In this document: piece by piece, positions 1 to 5,443 of the stretch
Position numbering within the stretch: position 1 is the first letter of the stretch
Layout: every line of letters begins with the position of its first letter
Assembly (NCBI GenBank): GCA_021784265.1
Contig: JAJXTA010000260.1
Coordinates: forward strand, 1 to 5,443
Source: a bacterium
GTDB lineage: Bacteria > Verrucomicrobiota > Verrucomicrobiia > Limisphaerales > J093
DNA length: 5,443 nucleotides
Reading direction: 5' to 3'
The notes under the pieces: model-generated
The model's database searches: none
Told to the model about the DNA's origin: nothing
Seen by the model: only the letters and a program-made list of their open reading frames with translations
Translations under genes and position numbers: made by a program

Positions 1-1
1 C

Positions 2-76
2 GACGGTCCCACCGAGTGGGAGGCGGTGGAGGGCGAGCCGAGCCGCCGCGATTTTCCTTGCTGCCGAGTGTTTTAG
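2..76 (+). CDS. Possible 3' end of an upstream gene (partial, tentative)
   Basis: An open frame enters from the left edge and ends at TAG (74-76), giving 24 residues that start DGPTEWEAVEGEPSRRD and end CCRVF. Fifteen of the first sixteen codons end in G or C, as the real genes here do; the last eight codons are less biased. No family can be recognised from so short a tail. If it is real, it ends 24 bases before the methyltransferase-like gene and in the same frame, so the two could be cotranscribed. The opposite strand is also open through this stretch, from a GTG at 79 running leftward, so the strand assignment is weak. Confidence 0.3.
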   Translation, partial: DGPTEWEAVEGEPSRRDFPCCRVF

Positions 77-100
77 CACGGAAGACTCTGGCTACAATGT

Positions 101-1030
101 ATGGGTATCGGCACTGAGACGGCGCGTCTCTTGTTGGCCAGTGCGCGGGCAGGTGTCAGCTTCACGCGGAGTGTCACCATCGGCCGCCAGAATTACTTCT
201 CCAGCCACGCTGAGACCTCCCGGCTGTTGCGCGAGTACGGGCGGCGGCCGGGGGATTATCCGCGGCTGTTGACGGGCCCGCGCGGCGGGCGCTATGCCGA
301 GGTCTTCTTTGAGGCCCTGGGTGCGCGGCAGGTGGAGAGTCTGGATGCGTCCAATTACGAAGGCGCCACGATCGTCCACGACATGAACCAGCCCCTTCCG
401 CGGCAGTGGGTGGGGCAGTTCGACGCGGTCTATGACGGGGGTACCGTCGAGCACGTGTTCAACTGCCAAGTGGCGCTCCGCAACTGCATGGAGTTGGCGA
501 AGGTGGGGGGGCACGTGCTGATGACCACGCCGGCCAACAACTACTGCGGCCACGGCTTCTACCAGTTCAGTCCGGAGCTGTTCTTCCGCCTGTTTTGTCC
601 CGCCAACGGCTTCGAACTGGAATGGCTGGTCGCGATGGAAGACGGCCCCCGCCACCGCTTTTACCAAGTGATGGATCCGGCCGTCATCCACGCGCGGGGT
701 CCGGTCATTAACCCCTTTCCGGTCGCGCTCTACGTGCAGGCGCGGAAGGTGGGGGAGGTGCCGGCCGCCTGGACGACGCCGCAACAGAGCGATTACCGGA
801 CCACCTGGGAGGACCGGGCGGCCCAGGCGCGTCCGGCCGACCGAGTCGCGCCGCGGCGCGGCCTCCGTTCCGCGCTCGAAGACTTTCTCTTGGAACACCT
901 GCCGCGGCTAAGCCGGGCCCTCGAGGCCTTCCGGTTCTGTCAGCTCAATCGGCAGTTTTCCTTTCGCAACCGGGCCGCGTTCAAACGGCTGGAGAAAACC
1001 CCCGCCGGGCTCAAACCTCGCCGCGGCTGA
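101..1030 (+). CDS. Class I SAM-dependent methyltransferase-like protein
   Basis: A 309-residue soluble protein with no signal peptide or membrane segment. It resembles the methyltransferase-like proteins found in surface-polysaccharide and glycosyltransferase clusters. The N-terminus (about 1-60) carries the family-like stretch GVSFTRSVTIGRQ (18-30). The Rossmann-like core runs from about 65 to 165. It has a strand-2 acidic segment VESLDASNYEGATIVHD (78-94), the motif FDAVYDGGTVEHVFN (107-121) at strand 4, and VGGHVLMTTPANNYCGHGFYQFSPELFF (split as 135-147 and 148-162) at strand 5 and beyond. The usual glycine-rich SAM loop (GxGxG after strand 1) is not visible; the core starts at the helix near 64-75. 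The C-terminal third (about 220-309) is basic and probably partly helical. The ATG at 101 has no Shine-Dalgarno, but the protein start MGIGTETARLLL matches what I recall of this family. The acceptor is unknown; methylation of a sugar is an inference from the neighbours. It converges on the YfhO gene. Confidence 0.82.
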   Translation: MGIGTETARLLLASARAGVSFTRSVTIGRQNYFSSHAETSRLLREYGRRPGDYPRLLTGPRGGRYAEVFFEALGARQVESLDASNYEGATIVHDMNQPLPRQWVGQFDAVYDGGTVEHVFNCQVALRNCMELAKVGGHVLMTTPANNYCGHGFYQFSPELFFRLFCPANGFELEWLVAMEDGPRHRFYQVMDPAVIHARGPVINPFPVALYVQARKVGEVPAAWTTPQQSDYRTTWEDRAAQARPADRVAPRRGLRSALEDFLLEHLPRLSRALEAFRFCQLNRQFSFRNRAAFKRLEKTPAGLKPRRG

Positions 1031-1049
1031 AGGGGCAGCGGAGCGCGGC
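1020..1049. terminator. GC-rich dyad between convergent genes, possible terminator
   Basis: GCCGCG (1020-1025) pairs with CGCGGC (1044-1049). An inner GCTG (1026-1029) pairs with CAGC (1036-1039) around the loop AAGGGG, and GGAG (1040-1043) is left as a bulge. The structure overlaps the stop codon of the methyltransferase-like gene and lies just past the end of the YfhO gene, so it could serve both strands. There is no T-run on either side, so it is not a classical intrinsic terminator. In such GC-rich sequence a dyad of this size can also occur by chance. Confidence 0.25.
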
Positions 1050-1070
1050 CAAAGGAGGGGGCGCCCCGGC

Positions 1071-3773
1071 TCAAGCGGCCGGTTTGCCTGAGCTCAGACC
1101 CACCCAGCCGGCCAGCGCCAACCCGCCGAGCACCGCACCCAGGCTGACGTAGAACATGGCGATGGACGGTTCATAGCGGAACTCGACTTGGTGCGGGCCG
1201 GCGGTGAGGAACACGCCGCGGTTGACGAAGTTGCAGCGGAGCAGCGGGGCGGGCTGCCCATCCACACTCACATGCCAGTCCGGGTCGAACCGGTCGATCA
1301 GCAGGAGGACTCCCGGACGGTCGCTCCGGGTGCTCAACAAAATGTCTTTGGGGGTGTAGTGGAGAAACTCGACTGGGGTGGCGTTGGTGGGGAGGAGGCT
1401 GGGCGGAGCTGGCGTGGGCTGATCGACCAGGACCGTGCGCGCCGGGTCGAAGGCCGGGCTCGCCAGGTTGGTCAAGGTCTCCGCGTCGTTGGTGGTGACC
1501 TGCCAGTGGCTGTAGAGGGAGGCCCGGGGCAACGCCCCGCCATATTCGATCAGGGCGAAGGGGCCAGTAGTGTTGGTGACGACGGTGATCTCGCCGCTGA
1601 GGGTGTTGGTCAAGGTGAACCAAGTGTGGACGTGGAACCGGCGGAGTTGGGGGTCCCAGGTGCTGTTGATCACGTCCAAATAGCCGGCGAGCGAGAGCAG
1701 GTAGCGGGTGTTGGTCAGCTCGAAGAGCCGCGCGGCTTGGCTGCCGACGGCCTTGTTGAACGCGGCATAATCCCGCGGTACGCGCGGCAACTGGGTGAAC
1801 TCGAGGGCTTGGACGTTGTAGTACTGGAACTGGTGCTGCTCCCACTGGTTAACGATATTGGGAAAGAACGCCAGTTGCGGGGGCATCTCGAAGTTCGGGA
1901 CGGCGACGCGGCGCAGGTAGGGCCGGTCGCGGAGCAGGTCGAACAAGGGGTTGGTCGCGAGCTTCTCTTTGTAATCGTAATGCACGACCCACGGGGCGTC
2001 GGCGCGCATGAGGTCGAAGACCAGGACGACGCCCAGGAGGAGCAGCGCCCATTTGGCGCGCGGGCCGGCGAACGCGCGGCATTGCACCAGGGCCACCAGG
2101 CCTACGGCCACGATCAGGAACAGCAGATACCACCCCACGGCCGCCAGGCTGGCGTGGAAGATCGTGTCGGCCAGCTCCTGCTGGAAGCCGACGCCCTGGA
2201 GATAGTGGCTCATCTCGCTGCTGGAGCCGGCGTAGATCAAGCCGCCCACCATGCTGGCGATGACCCATCCCAGCGCCAGCCGCGTCCAGCGCCGGTCGGC
2301 GGGGCGGGCCGTGGCCCACCAGCTCTTCCAGTGGGCCCGCAGGGAGGCGAGCTTCTCCGCGGGCGCCTCCAAGCCCAGGCGGAAGAGACCCTGCAAGCCG
2401 TAGCCAAAGAGCACCACCAAGGCCACGCTCAGCGGGTGGAGGAACTTGATCGGATTACGGATGGTGGAGAAGTAGGGCAGGGCGAAGACGAACTGATAGA
2501 ACGGGGCATAGCGACCAAACGAAAACAGCAGCGAGATCAAGGCGGCCCAGGCCCAGAAGCGGATCGTCCGCCGTTCCCCGGGAGTGAAGGGCGAGTCGGT
2601 TTTACGCAGCGCCTGGGCGATCGCCCAAGCCGCCAGCAATAGCACCAGGATCCCGCCATAGAACCCCGCTCCGGAATGGCGGGGGATACCCTGGTGGTGG
2701 GTTTCCCAGCCCGGGGTCTGGCCGACGGCGCCCCAGTAATTCCCGCCGTCGGGCGTGTCCATCCGGTAACCAAACAAGCCTGGAACGAGGATGCCCAGGG
2801 TCTCGACTTTGGGGAGGCTCCATTGGGTCGCAAAATCCCACCGTTCGCGGCTGCTCTTCTGGGGTTCTTCCATCCCCACCACGCCCTTGATTTGGGTGCC
2901 GATGAGGGTGGTCAGCACTTGGGCGGCGAGGACGGCGGCGCACACGGCGATCACCGCCGTGCGAACCGCGCCCCAAGCCAACCGGCGCGTCGAGGAGCCC
3001 CGTTCGCCCCAGGCCTGGTACATCACGTATGCGGCCACGTAGATGCTGAAGATGGCCCCGTTGTCGAAGCCTTCCATGATGGCCATGCCGAGGGCCAGGC
3101 CCCCCAGAATCGTGGCGCGGCCCCAGCCTACGCGCGGCCCGGAAATCAGGGCGGCCAGGGTCAGAAACCAAGCCGCGACGGCCAGCGGCAGCGTGCCCAA
3201 GCCCCAGCAGGCATAGGAGAAGAAGTCCGAGTTGAGCATTGCCGCCAGACTACCCAGCAGGCAGACCGCCGGCCTGAACCCGCTCCGGCGGAAAAACAGC
3301 CACGCGCTCAACCCCAGCGTCAAGAGCGTGATGGGCGTGTAGAATTTGGCGAACCCCACCGGCTGCAGCAGCCACAGACAGAGATAGGTCAGATCGGGGA
3401 AGCCGCTGCCCCCAGACCCGCCCAGCCAGTTAAGGTCCTGCCAGATGCCCCGGAATCCGGCGGGGAAGGCGCGGCAGGCCGCGGCGTTGGCCGCCAGGGG
3501 GCCGTCATTGGCGAAGAGGACCTGGTTGGCCTGGAACACGCTCGAGAAGAGGAGCGCCAGCAACCCGCCCAGGAGAACGAGGGTCCAGACGAAACCGCGG
3601 GTGCCGGCGCGCGGCGCTTCCAAGGCTGCACTGGCCGAACCCGCGGCCGCCCCGCTGACTTCGCCTCGCTCCAGGGCGTTGGGGGGTGGCCCCGCTCCTG
3701 GCGTGGTGGGGCCGACACCGGCGCGGGCGGAACGGCCCGCGTTCGAGCCTTTGCGCGGAGGGGACTTGCTCAT
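1071..3773 (-). CDS. YfhO-family membrane protein, putative GT-C glycosyltransferase
   Basis: A 900-residue polytopic membrane protein of the YfhO family. In Bacillus subtilis, YfhO is needed for lipoteichoic acid glycosylation, apparently transferring a sugar from undecaprenyl phosphate outside the membrane. Residues 1-59 are a Pro/Ala/Gly/Ser-rich, probably disordered tail. Hydrophobic segments by eye lie near 61-80, 128-162 (two), 166-185, 190-211, 219-235, 238-255, 268-290, 370-388, 405-430, 445-465, 499-516, 541-565, 574-588 and 870-888. The first outer loop holds FANDGPLAAN (87-96); its Asp90 sits where GT-C enzymes carry a catalytic acid. Residues 590-868 form a large, probably beta-rich outer domain. 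It ends in the YfhO-like segment DRFDPDWHVSVDGQ (827-840) followed by VNRGVFLTAGPHQVEFRY (850-867), then a last membrane helix. The start ATG is preceded by TGAGGAG only 2 bases away; no other in-frame start fits better. The gene lies downstream of the family 2 glycosyltransferase. As the host is probably Gram-negative, the acceptor is unlikely to be teichoic acid and is unknown. Confidence 0.93.
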   Translation of the reverse strand: MSKSPPRKGSNAGRSARAGVGPTTPGAGPPPNALERGEVSGAAAGSASAALEAPRAGTRGFVWTLVLLGGLLALLFSSVFQANQVLFANDGPLAANAAACRAFPAGFRGIWQDLNWLGGSGGSGFPDLTYLCLWLLQPVGFAKFYTPITLLTLGLSAWLFFRRSGFRPAVCLLGSLAAMLNSDFFSYACWGLGTLPLAVAAWFLTLAALISGPRVGWGRATILGGLALGMAIMEGFDNGAIFSIYVAAYVMYQAWGERGSSTRRLAWGAVRTAVIAVCAAVLAAQVLTTLIGTQIKGVVGMEEPQKSSRERWDFATQWSLPKVETLGILVPGLFGYRMDTPDGGNYWGAVGQTPGWETHHQGIPRHSGAGFYGGILVLLLAAWAIAQALRKTDSPFTPGERRTIRFWAWAALISLLFSFGRYAPFYQFVFALPYFSTIRNPIKFLHPLSVALVVLFGYGLQGLFRLGLEAPAEKLASLRAHWKSWWATARPADRRWTRLALGWVIASMVGGLIYAGSSSEMSHYLQGVGFQQELADTIFHASLAAVGWYLLFLIVAVGLVALVQCRAFAGPRAKWALLLLGVVLVFDLMRADAPWVVHYDYKEKLATNPLFDLLRDRPYLRRVAVPNFEMPPQLAFFPNIVNQWEQHQFQYYNVQALEFTQLPRVPRDYAAFNKAVGSQAARLFELTNTRYLLSLAGYLDVINSTWDPQLRRFHVHTWFTLTNTLSGEITVVTNTTGPFALIEYGGALPRASLYSHWQVTTNDAETLTNLASPAFDPARTVLVDQPTPAPPSLLPTNATPVEFLHYTPKDILLSTRSDRPGVLLLIDRFDPDWHVSVDGQPAPLLRCNFVNRGVFLTAGPHQVEFRYEPSIAMFYVSLGAVLGGLALAGWVGLSSGKPAA

Positions 3774-3775
3774 GG

Positions 3776-3782
3776 CTCCTCA
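3776..3782 (-). promoter_or_regulatory. Shine-Dalgarno-like site of the YfhO gene, unusually close
   Basis: Read on the minus strand this is TGAGGAG, followed by CC and the ATG at 3773. It is the only recognisable ribosome binding site in front of any gene in the window. The gap of 2 bases is shorter than the usual 5-9, so it may act weakly or be coincidental. Confidence 0.4.
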
Positions 3783-3919
3783 GCCGGTCCCGCGTCGGGG
3801 GCGGCGTCTTCCAATTGATGAATCGAGCACAACCACCGCAGGGATTTACCCGATCCCAGCCCGTCATGGGAAGCAAAATGGCAGCGGACACGGATCGAGC
3901 CGTGGGAGGCGACGGGAGC

Positions 3920-3935
3920 CACGCCGAGCGGCGTG
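3920..3935 (-). terminator. Short perfect hairpin after the glycosyltransferase gene
   Basis: CACGCC (3920-3925) and GGCGTG (3930-3935) form a 6-bp stem with a four-base loop, 65 to 80 bases past the stop codon of the family 2 glycosyltransferase gene. No T-tract follows on the minus strand, so termination is uncertain. It could equally be an RNA structure within a shared transcript that runs on into the YfhO gene. Confidence 0.2.
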
Positions 3936-3999
3936 CCAGCCGGTCCCTGCGCCCCGCTCGCGGAGTAGAGGATTACCTTTGGTCAGCGGCGCCCTTAGG

Positions 4000-4974
4000 T
4001 CACCCGCTCGCCGCGTTGTTCTTGGCGTGGGTGCCCCTGTAAAAGAGGCGCAGGCCAAGAGCGGCCAGCCACCGGGGGAGGCACCGTCGCGCCGTCGCCT
4101 CGGCGGTGCGCCGGGCCACCCGCCGAACCAGCAGGGCGGTGAGGAAGCGCCGGTGTTCGGGGCGGGCGACCACCCGGAGCACTGGCCAGCCAAAGGCCCC
4201 CAGGATGCCGCTGGCGGCGATGAGCGGGGCGGCATCGGCGTAACGGTCGGTTCCGAGTAATTCGAGGATGCGGGTGATCACCTCCCGCCGCTCCCCGCGC
4301 GAGCGGGCCGTATTATAGTACGAGGTGGGGGAGAGGTTGAAGGTGGCGAGAACGTCGGGGCAATGACAGATGCCGTGGCGAAACCCGACCACGTAGGCGC
4401 CGAACCAGTCGGAGAACCAGCGCAGTTCGGGACGCCAGGCCCCCGCCGCCACCAACGCCGAGCGCTTGAACACGGCGTTGGGACCCGAGATCGCGAGTTT
4501 GCCCCGCCGCCCGAGGGCGACCAATTCGGCGGGGGAGAGGTAACCGGGGCGGGGCGGCATGCCCGCCCCGAAGAGCCAGGTCAGTCCCGTGGCCGTATCG
4601 TGCCATTGGCACACGCTGCTGCAGAGGCCGGCCTGGGGATGGGCCTGGAGCAGGCGCAACGATTGTTCCAGGAGGCCCGGTTTGACCTCGTCGTCCGCGG
4701 CGGAGAAGAAGACGTAATCACCCGTCGCGAGCTCGAGGCCGCGGTTCATGGTGGGGTTGACGCCCAGATTGCGCTCGTTGCGGTGGAGACGCAGGGCCGG
4801 GTGGGTCTGCGCTAAGGCGGCCAAGACCTTCAGGCTGTCATCGGTCGAGGCATCATCCACCACGATGACCTCGTGCGGGCGCAGGGATTGGTGCAGCAGC
4901 GCCTCCAGGCATCGCGGCAGGAAGCGGGCATGATTGTAGTTGGGAATGATGACTGAGACGGACGAGTCAGGCAT
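4000..4974 (-). CDS. Glycosyltransferase family 2 (GT-A fold)
   Basis: A 324-residue, probably cytoplasmic or membrane-associated inverting glycosyltransferase. The N-terminal GT-A domain begins at once with SVSVIIPNYNHARFLPRCLE (5-24). It continues with EVIVVDDASTDDS (35-47), whose aspartates bind the nucleotide, and GDYVFFSAADDEVKPG (85-100), where AADDE is the DxD-type metal and sugar-nucleotide site. An acceptor-side segment ISGPNAVFKRSALVAAGAW (162-180) leads to WFSDWFGAYVVG (186-197). Asp189 is the likely catalytic base, in an SD context instead of the common ED. The tail (about 225-324) is rich in Arg and Ala with hydrophobic stretches (for example 250-270) but no clear transmembrane pair, so it does not look like a CsbB-type polyprenyl-phosphate sugar synthase. 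The ATG at 4974 sits seven codons before the first strand, as is usual for the family, and has no Shine-Dalgarno. The gene is upstream of the YfhO gene and diverges from the epimerase gene. Donor and acceptor cannot be told from sequence. Confidence 0.93.
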   Translation of the reverse strand: MPDSSVSVIIPNYNHARFLPRCLEALLHQSLRPHEVIVVDDASTDDSLKVLAALAQTHPALRLHRNERNLGVNPTMNRGLELATGDYVFFSAADDEVKPGLLEQSLRLLQAHPQAGLCSSVCQWHDTATGLTWLFGAGMPPRPGYLSPAELVALGRRGKLAISGPNAVFKRSALVAAGAWRPELRWFSDWFGAYVVGFRHGICHCPDVLATFNLSPTSYYNTARSRGERREVITRILELLGTDRYADAAPLIAASGILGAFGWPVLRVVARPEHRRFLTALLVRRVARRTAEATARRCLPRWLAALGLRLFYRGTHAKNNAASG

Positions 4975-5242
4975 GGGCGCGGCGGAAGCCCGGGCAAGCG
5001 GGGCCAGAGGCCGCGGGAGAGCGTCCCCCCGGCGCGGGGCCGGAGGGCGACGGGCCGGCGGTCTGGAAATGCACTTTACTTCCGAACACTCTGTCTTACC
5101 CTAAAGGCCGTTCGGGGGCCGTCAAGCCGAACCAACCGGCCTCGGAGGTCCCCGGGGGGCGTGGGCGAGGCCCGGCCCACAGGCCAGGAACTTCGCTCGG
5201 CGGCCGCCGCCGCGGGTGAGTGCACGGCCCGTCGCGCGCATT
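4975..5242. other. Divergent intergenic region
   Basis: These 268 bases separate the starts of the family 2 glycosyltransferase and epimerase genes. Most of it is very GC-rich. It holds short dyads: CCCCG-GCG-CGGGG (5027-5039) on the glycosyltransferase side, and GTGGGC (5161-5166) with GCCCAC (5175-5180) on the epimerase side. The only AT-richer part is about 5062-5107. I see no convincing small gene; the open frame that crosses part of it on the minus strand is a shadow beginning inside the epimerase gene. Confidence 0.55.
5075..5102 (+). promoter_or_regulatory. Possible sigma70-type promoter towards the epimerase gene
   Basis: TTTACT (5075-5080; 4 of 6 matches to TTGACA) and TACCCT (5097-5102; 3 of 6 to TATAAT) are 16 bases apart, within the only AT-richer island of the divergent gap. 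Transcription would begin near 5109 and leave a leader of about 134 bases. The -10 match is poor. The same island could instead drive the minus-strand glycosyltransferase gene through TAAAGT (5078-5073), but that has no good -35 partner. Confidence 0.25.
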
Positions 5243-5443
5243 ATGGCAGAAAGAATATTCGTCCTGGGCAGCAATTCGTTTTCGGGCGCCAGTTTCGTGG
5301 CGTCGGCTCTGGCGCACGGCCACGAGGTCGTGGGCGCCAGCCGCTCGCCCGAGCCGCACCCGGCCTTTCTGCCCTACCGGTGGGAGACGACTCCCGAGCA
5401 GGCGGGCCGCTTCCGGTTCGAGCAATTGGACCTGAACCACGAC
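5243..5443 (+). CDS. NAD(P)-dependent epimerase/dehydratase, N-terminal part only
   Basis: The first 67 residues of an extended short-chain dehydrogenase; the gene runs off the right edge. The start MAERIFVLGSNSFSGASFV has a first beta strand (4-8) and then the dinucleotide-binding loop GSNSFSG (9-15), which is GxxSxxG instead of the usual GxxGxxG. Strand 2 is HEVVGASRSPEPH (27-39), where the Arg after the strand could favour NADP or simply be family-typical. FEQLDLNHD (59-67) has the L-D-L pattern that precedes the adenine-binding aspartate. I recall this GSNSFSGASF subfamily from O-antigen and other nucleotide-sugar clusters, often named dTDP-glucose 4,6-dehydratase-like; the exact reaction is unknown, and the catalytic YxxxK lies outside the window. 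No Shine-Dalgarno is visible. An in-frame GTG at 5216 is an alternative start, but the ATG begins right at the conserved strand and fits better. Confidence 0.85.
   Translation, partial: MAERIFVLGSNSFSGASFVASALAHGHEVVGASRSPEPHPAFLPYRWETTPEQAGRFRFEQLDLNHD

Larger units (their letters stand above)
3774..3999. other. Intergenic region between the glycosyltransferase and YfhO genes
   Basis: These 226 bases separate two genes on the same strand. No family is recognised in any frame; open frames that cross it are antisense or out-of-frame extensions from the neighbouring genes. It contains a 6-bp perfect hairpin (3920-3935) and a less GC-rich stretch near 3818-3895. The gap is long for tightly coupled genes, so the YfhO gene may have its own promoter, but I found no convincing -35/-10 pair on the minus strand. 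Confidence 0.5.

Noticed and set aside
93..98. TACAAT, a good -10 box, just before the methyltransferase-like gene
   Set aside because: Transcription would start near 105, inside the gene and after its ATG at 101, and there is no good -35 at the right distance. The next ATG in frame is far into the conserved core.
1057..1066. GGGGCGCCCC palindrome between the convergent genes
   Set aside because: It has no room for a stable loop and no T-tract; such palindromes are common in GC-rich DNA.
1188..2642. A 484-codon open frame on the plus strand, antisense to the YfhO gene
   Set aside because: Its composition (Gln, Gly, Glu and Val runs, no domain) is what antisense of a GC-rich gene gives. The minus strand encodes a clear YfhO protein over the same bases.
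2676..3818. A 380-codon plus-strand open frame over the start of the YfhO gene
   Set aside because: Low-complexity Arg, Gly, Ala and Gln translation with no motif; it is a shadow of the membrane-helix codons on the other strand.
3445..4260. A 271-codon plus-strand open frame spanning the gap between the YfhO and glycosyltransferase genes
   Set aside because: Proline- and arginine-rich with no recognisable domain; most of it is antisense to the two real genes.
5096..5440. A 114-codon minus-strand open frame covering the epimerase start
   Set aside because: It is antisense to a recognisable dinucleotide-binding domain and shows no family features.
1..5443. tRNA, CRISPR, insertion sequence, phage or defence genes
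   Set aside because: I looked on both strands for cloverleaf-like sequence, spaced direct repeats, terminal inverted repeats and transposase or nuclease motifs and saw none.

Overview
The window comes from a GC-rich bacterial chromosome. It looks like part of a cell-surface polysaccharide or glycan locus. Three genes are complete or nearly so: a class I methyltransferase-like protein (101-1030, +), a large YfhO-family membrane protein (1071-3773, -) and a GT-A family 2 glycosyltransferase (4000-4974, -). A fourth gene, an NAD(P)-binding epimerase/dehydratase (5243 onward, +), is cut by the window edge. The GC richness, the near absence of Shine-Dalgarno sites and the style of the YfhO protein suggest Verrucomicrobiota (Pedosphaera/Limisphaerales-like). 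That is inference from memory of similar proteins, and no marker gene is present to confirm it.

Layout: positions 1-76 may hold the last codons of an upstream + strand gene. The methyltransferase-like gene follows and converges on the YfhO gene, leaving a 40-base gap with a GC-rich dyad but no T-tract. The YfhO and glycosyltransferase genes both lie on the minus strand, with the glycosyltransferase upstream, and 226 non-coding bases separate them. The glycosyltransferase gene diverges from the epimerase gene across 268 bases. Those bases contain the only clearly AT-richer island of that gap (about 5062-5107), the best candidate for promoters.

How they may work together (inference): the epimerase/dehydratase would make or modify a nucleotide sugar, and the family 2 enzyme would add a sugar on the cytoplasmic side. 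The YfhO-like GT-C protein could transfer a lipid-linked sugar on the outer face of the inner membrane. The methyltransferase-like protein belongs to a kind often found among such genes and might modify a sugar. The substrates cannot be read from the sequence.

I found no tRNA, rRNA, CRISPR array, insertion sequence, phage gene or defence system, and no convincing evidence of a new system. The points most worth a second look are the missing glycine-rich SAM loop in the methyltransferase-like protein, the YfhO/GT2 pairing and the divergent intergenic region.
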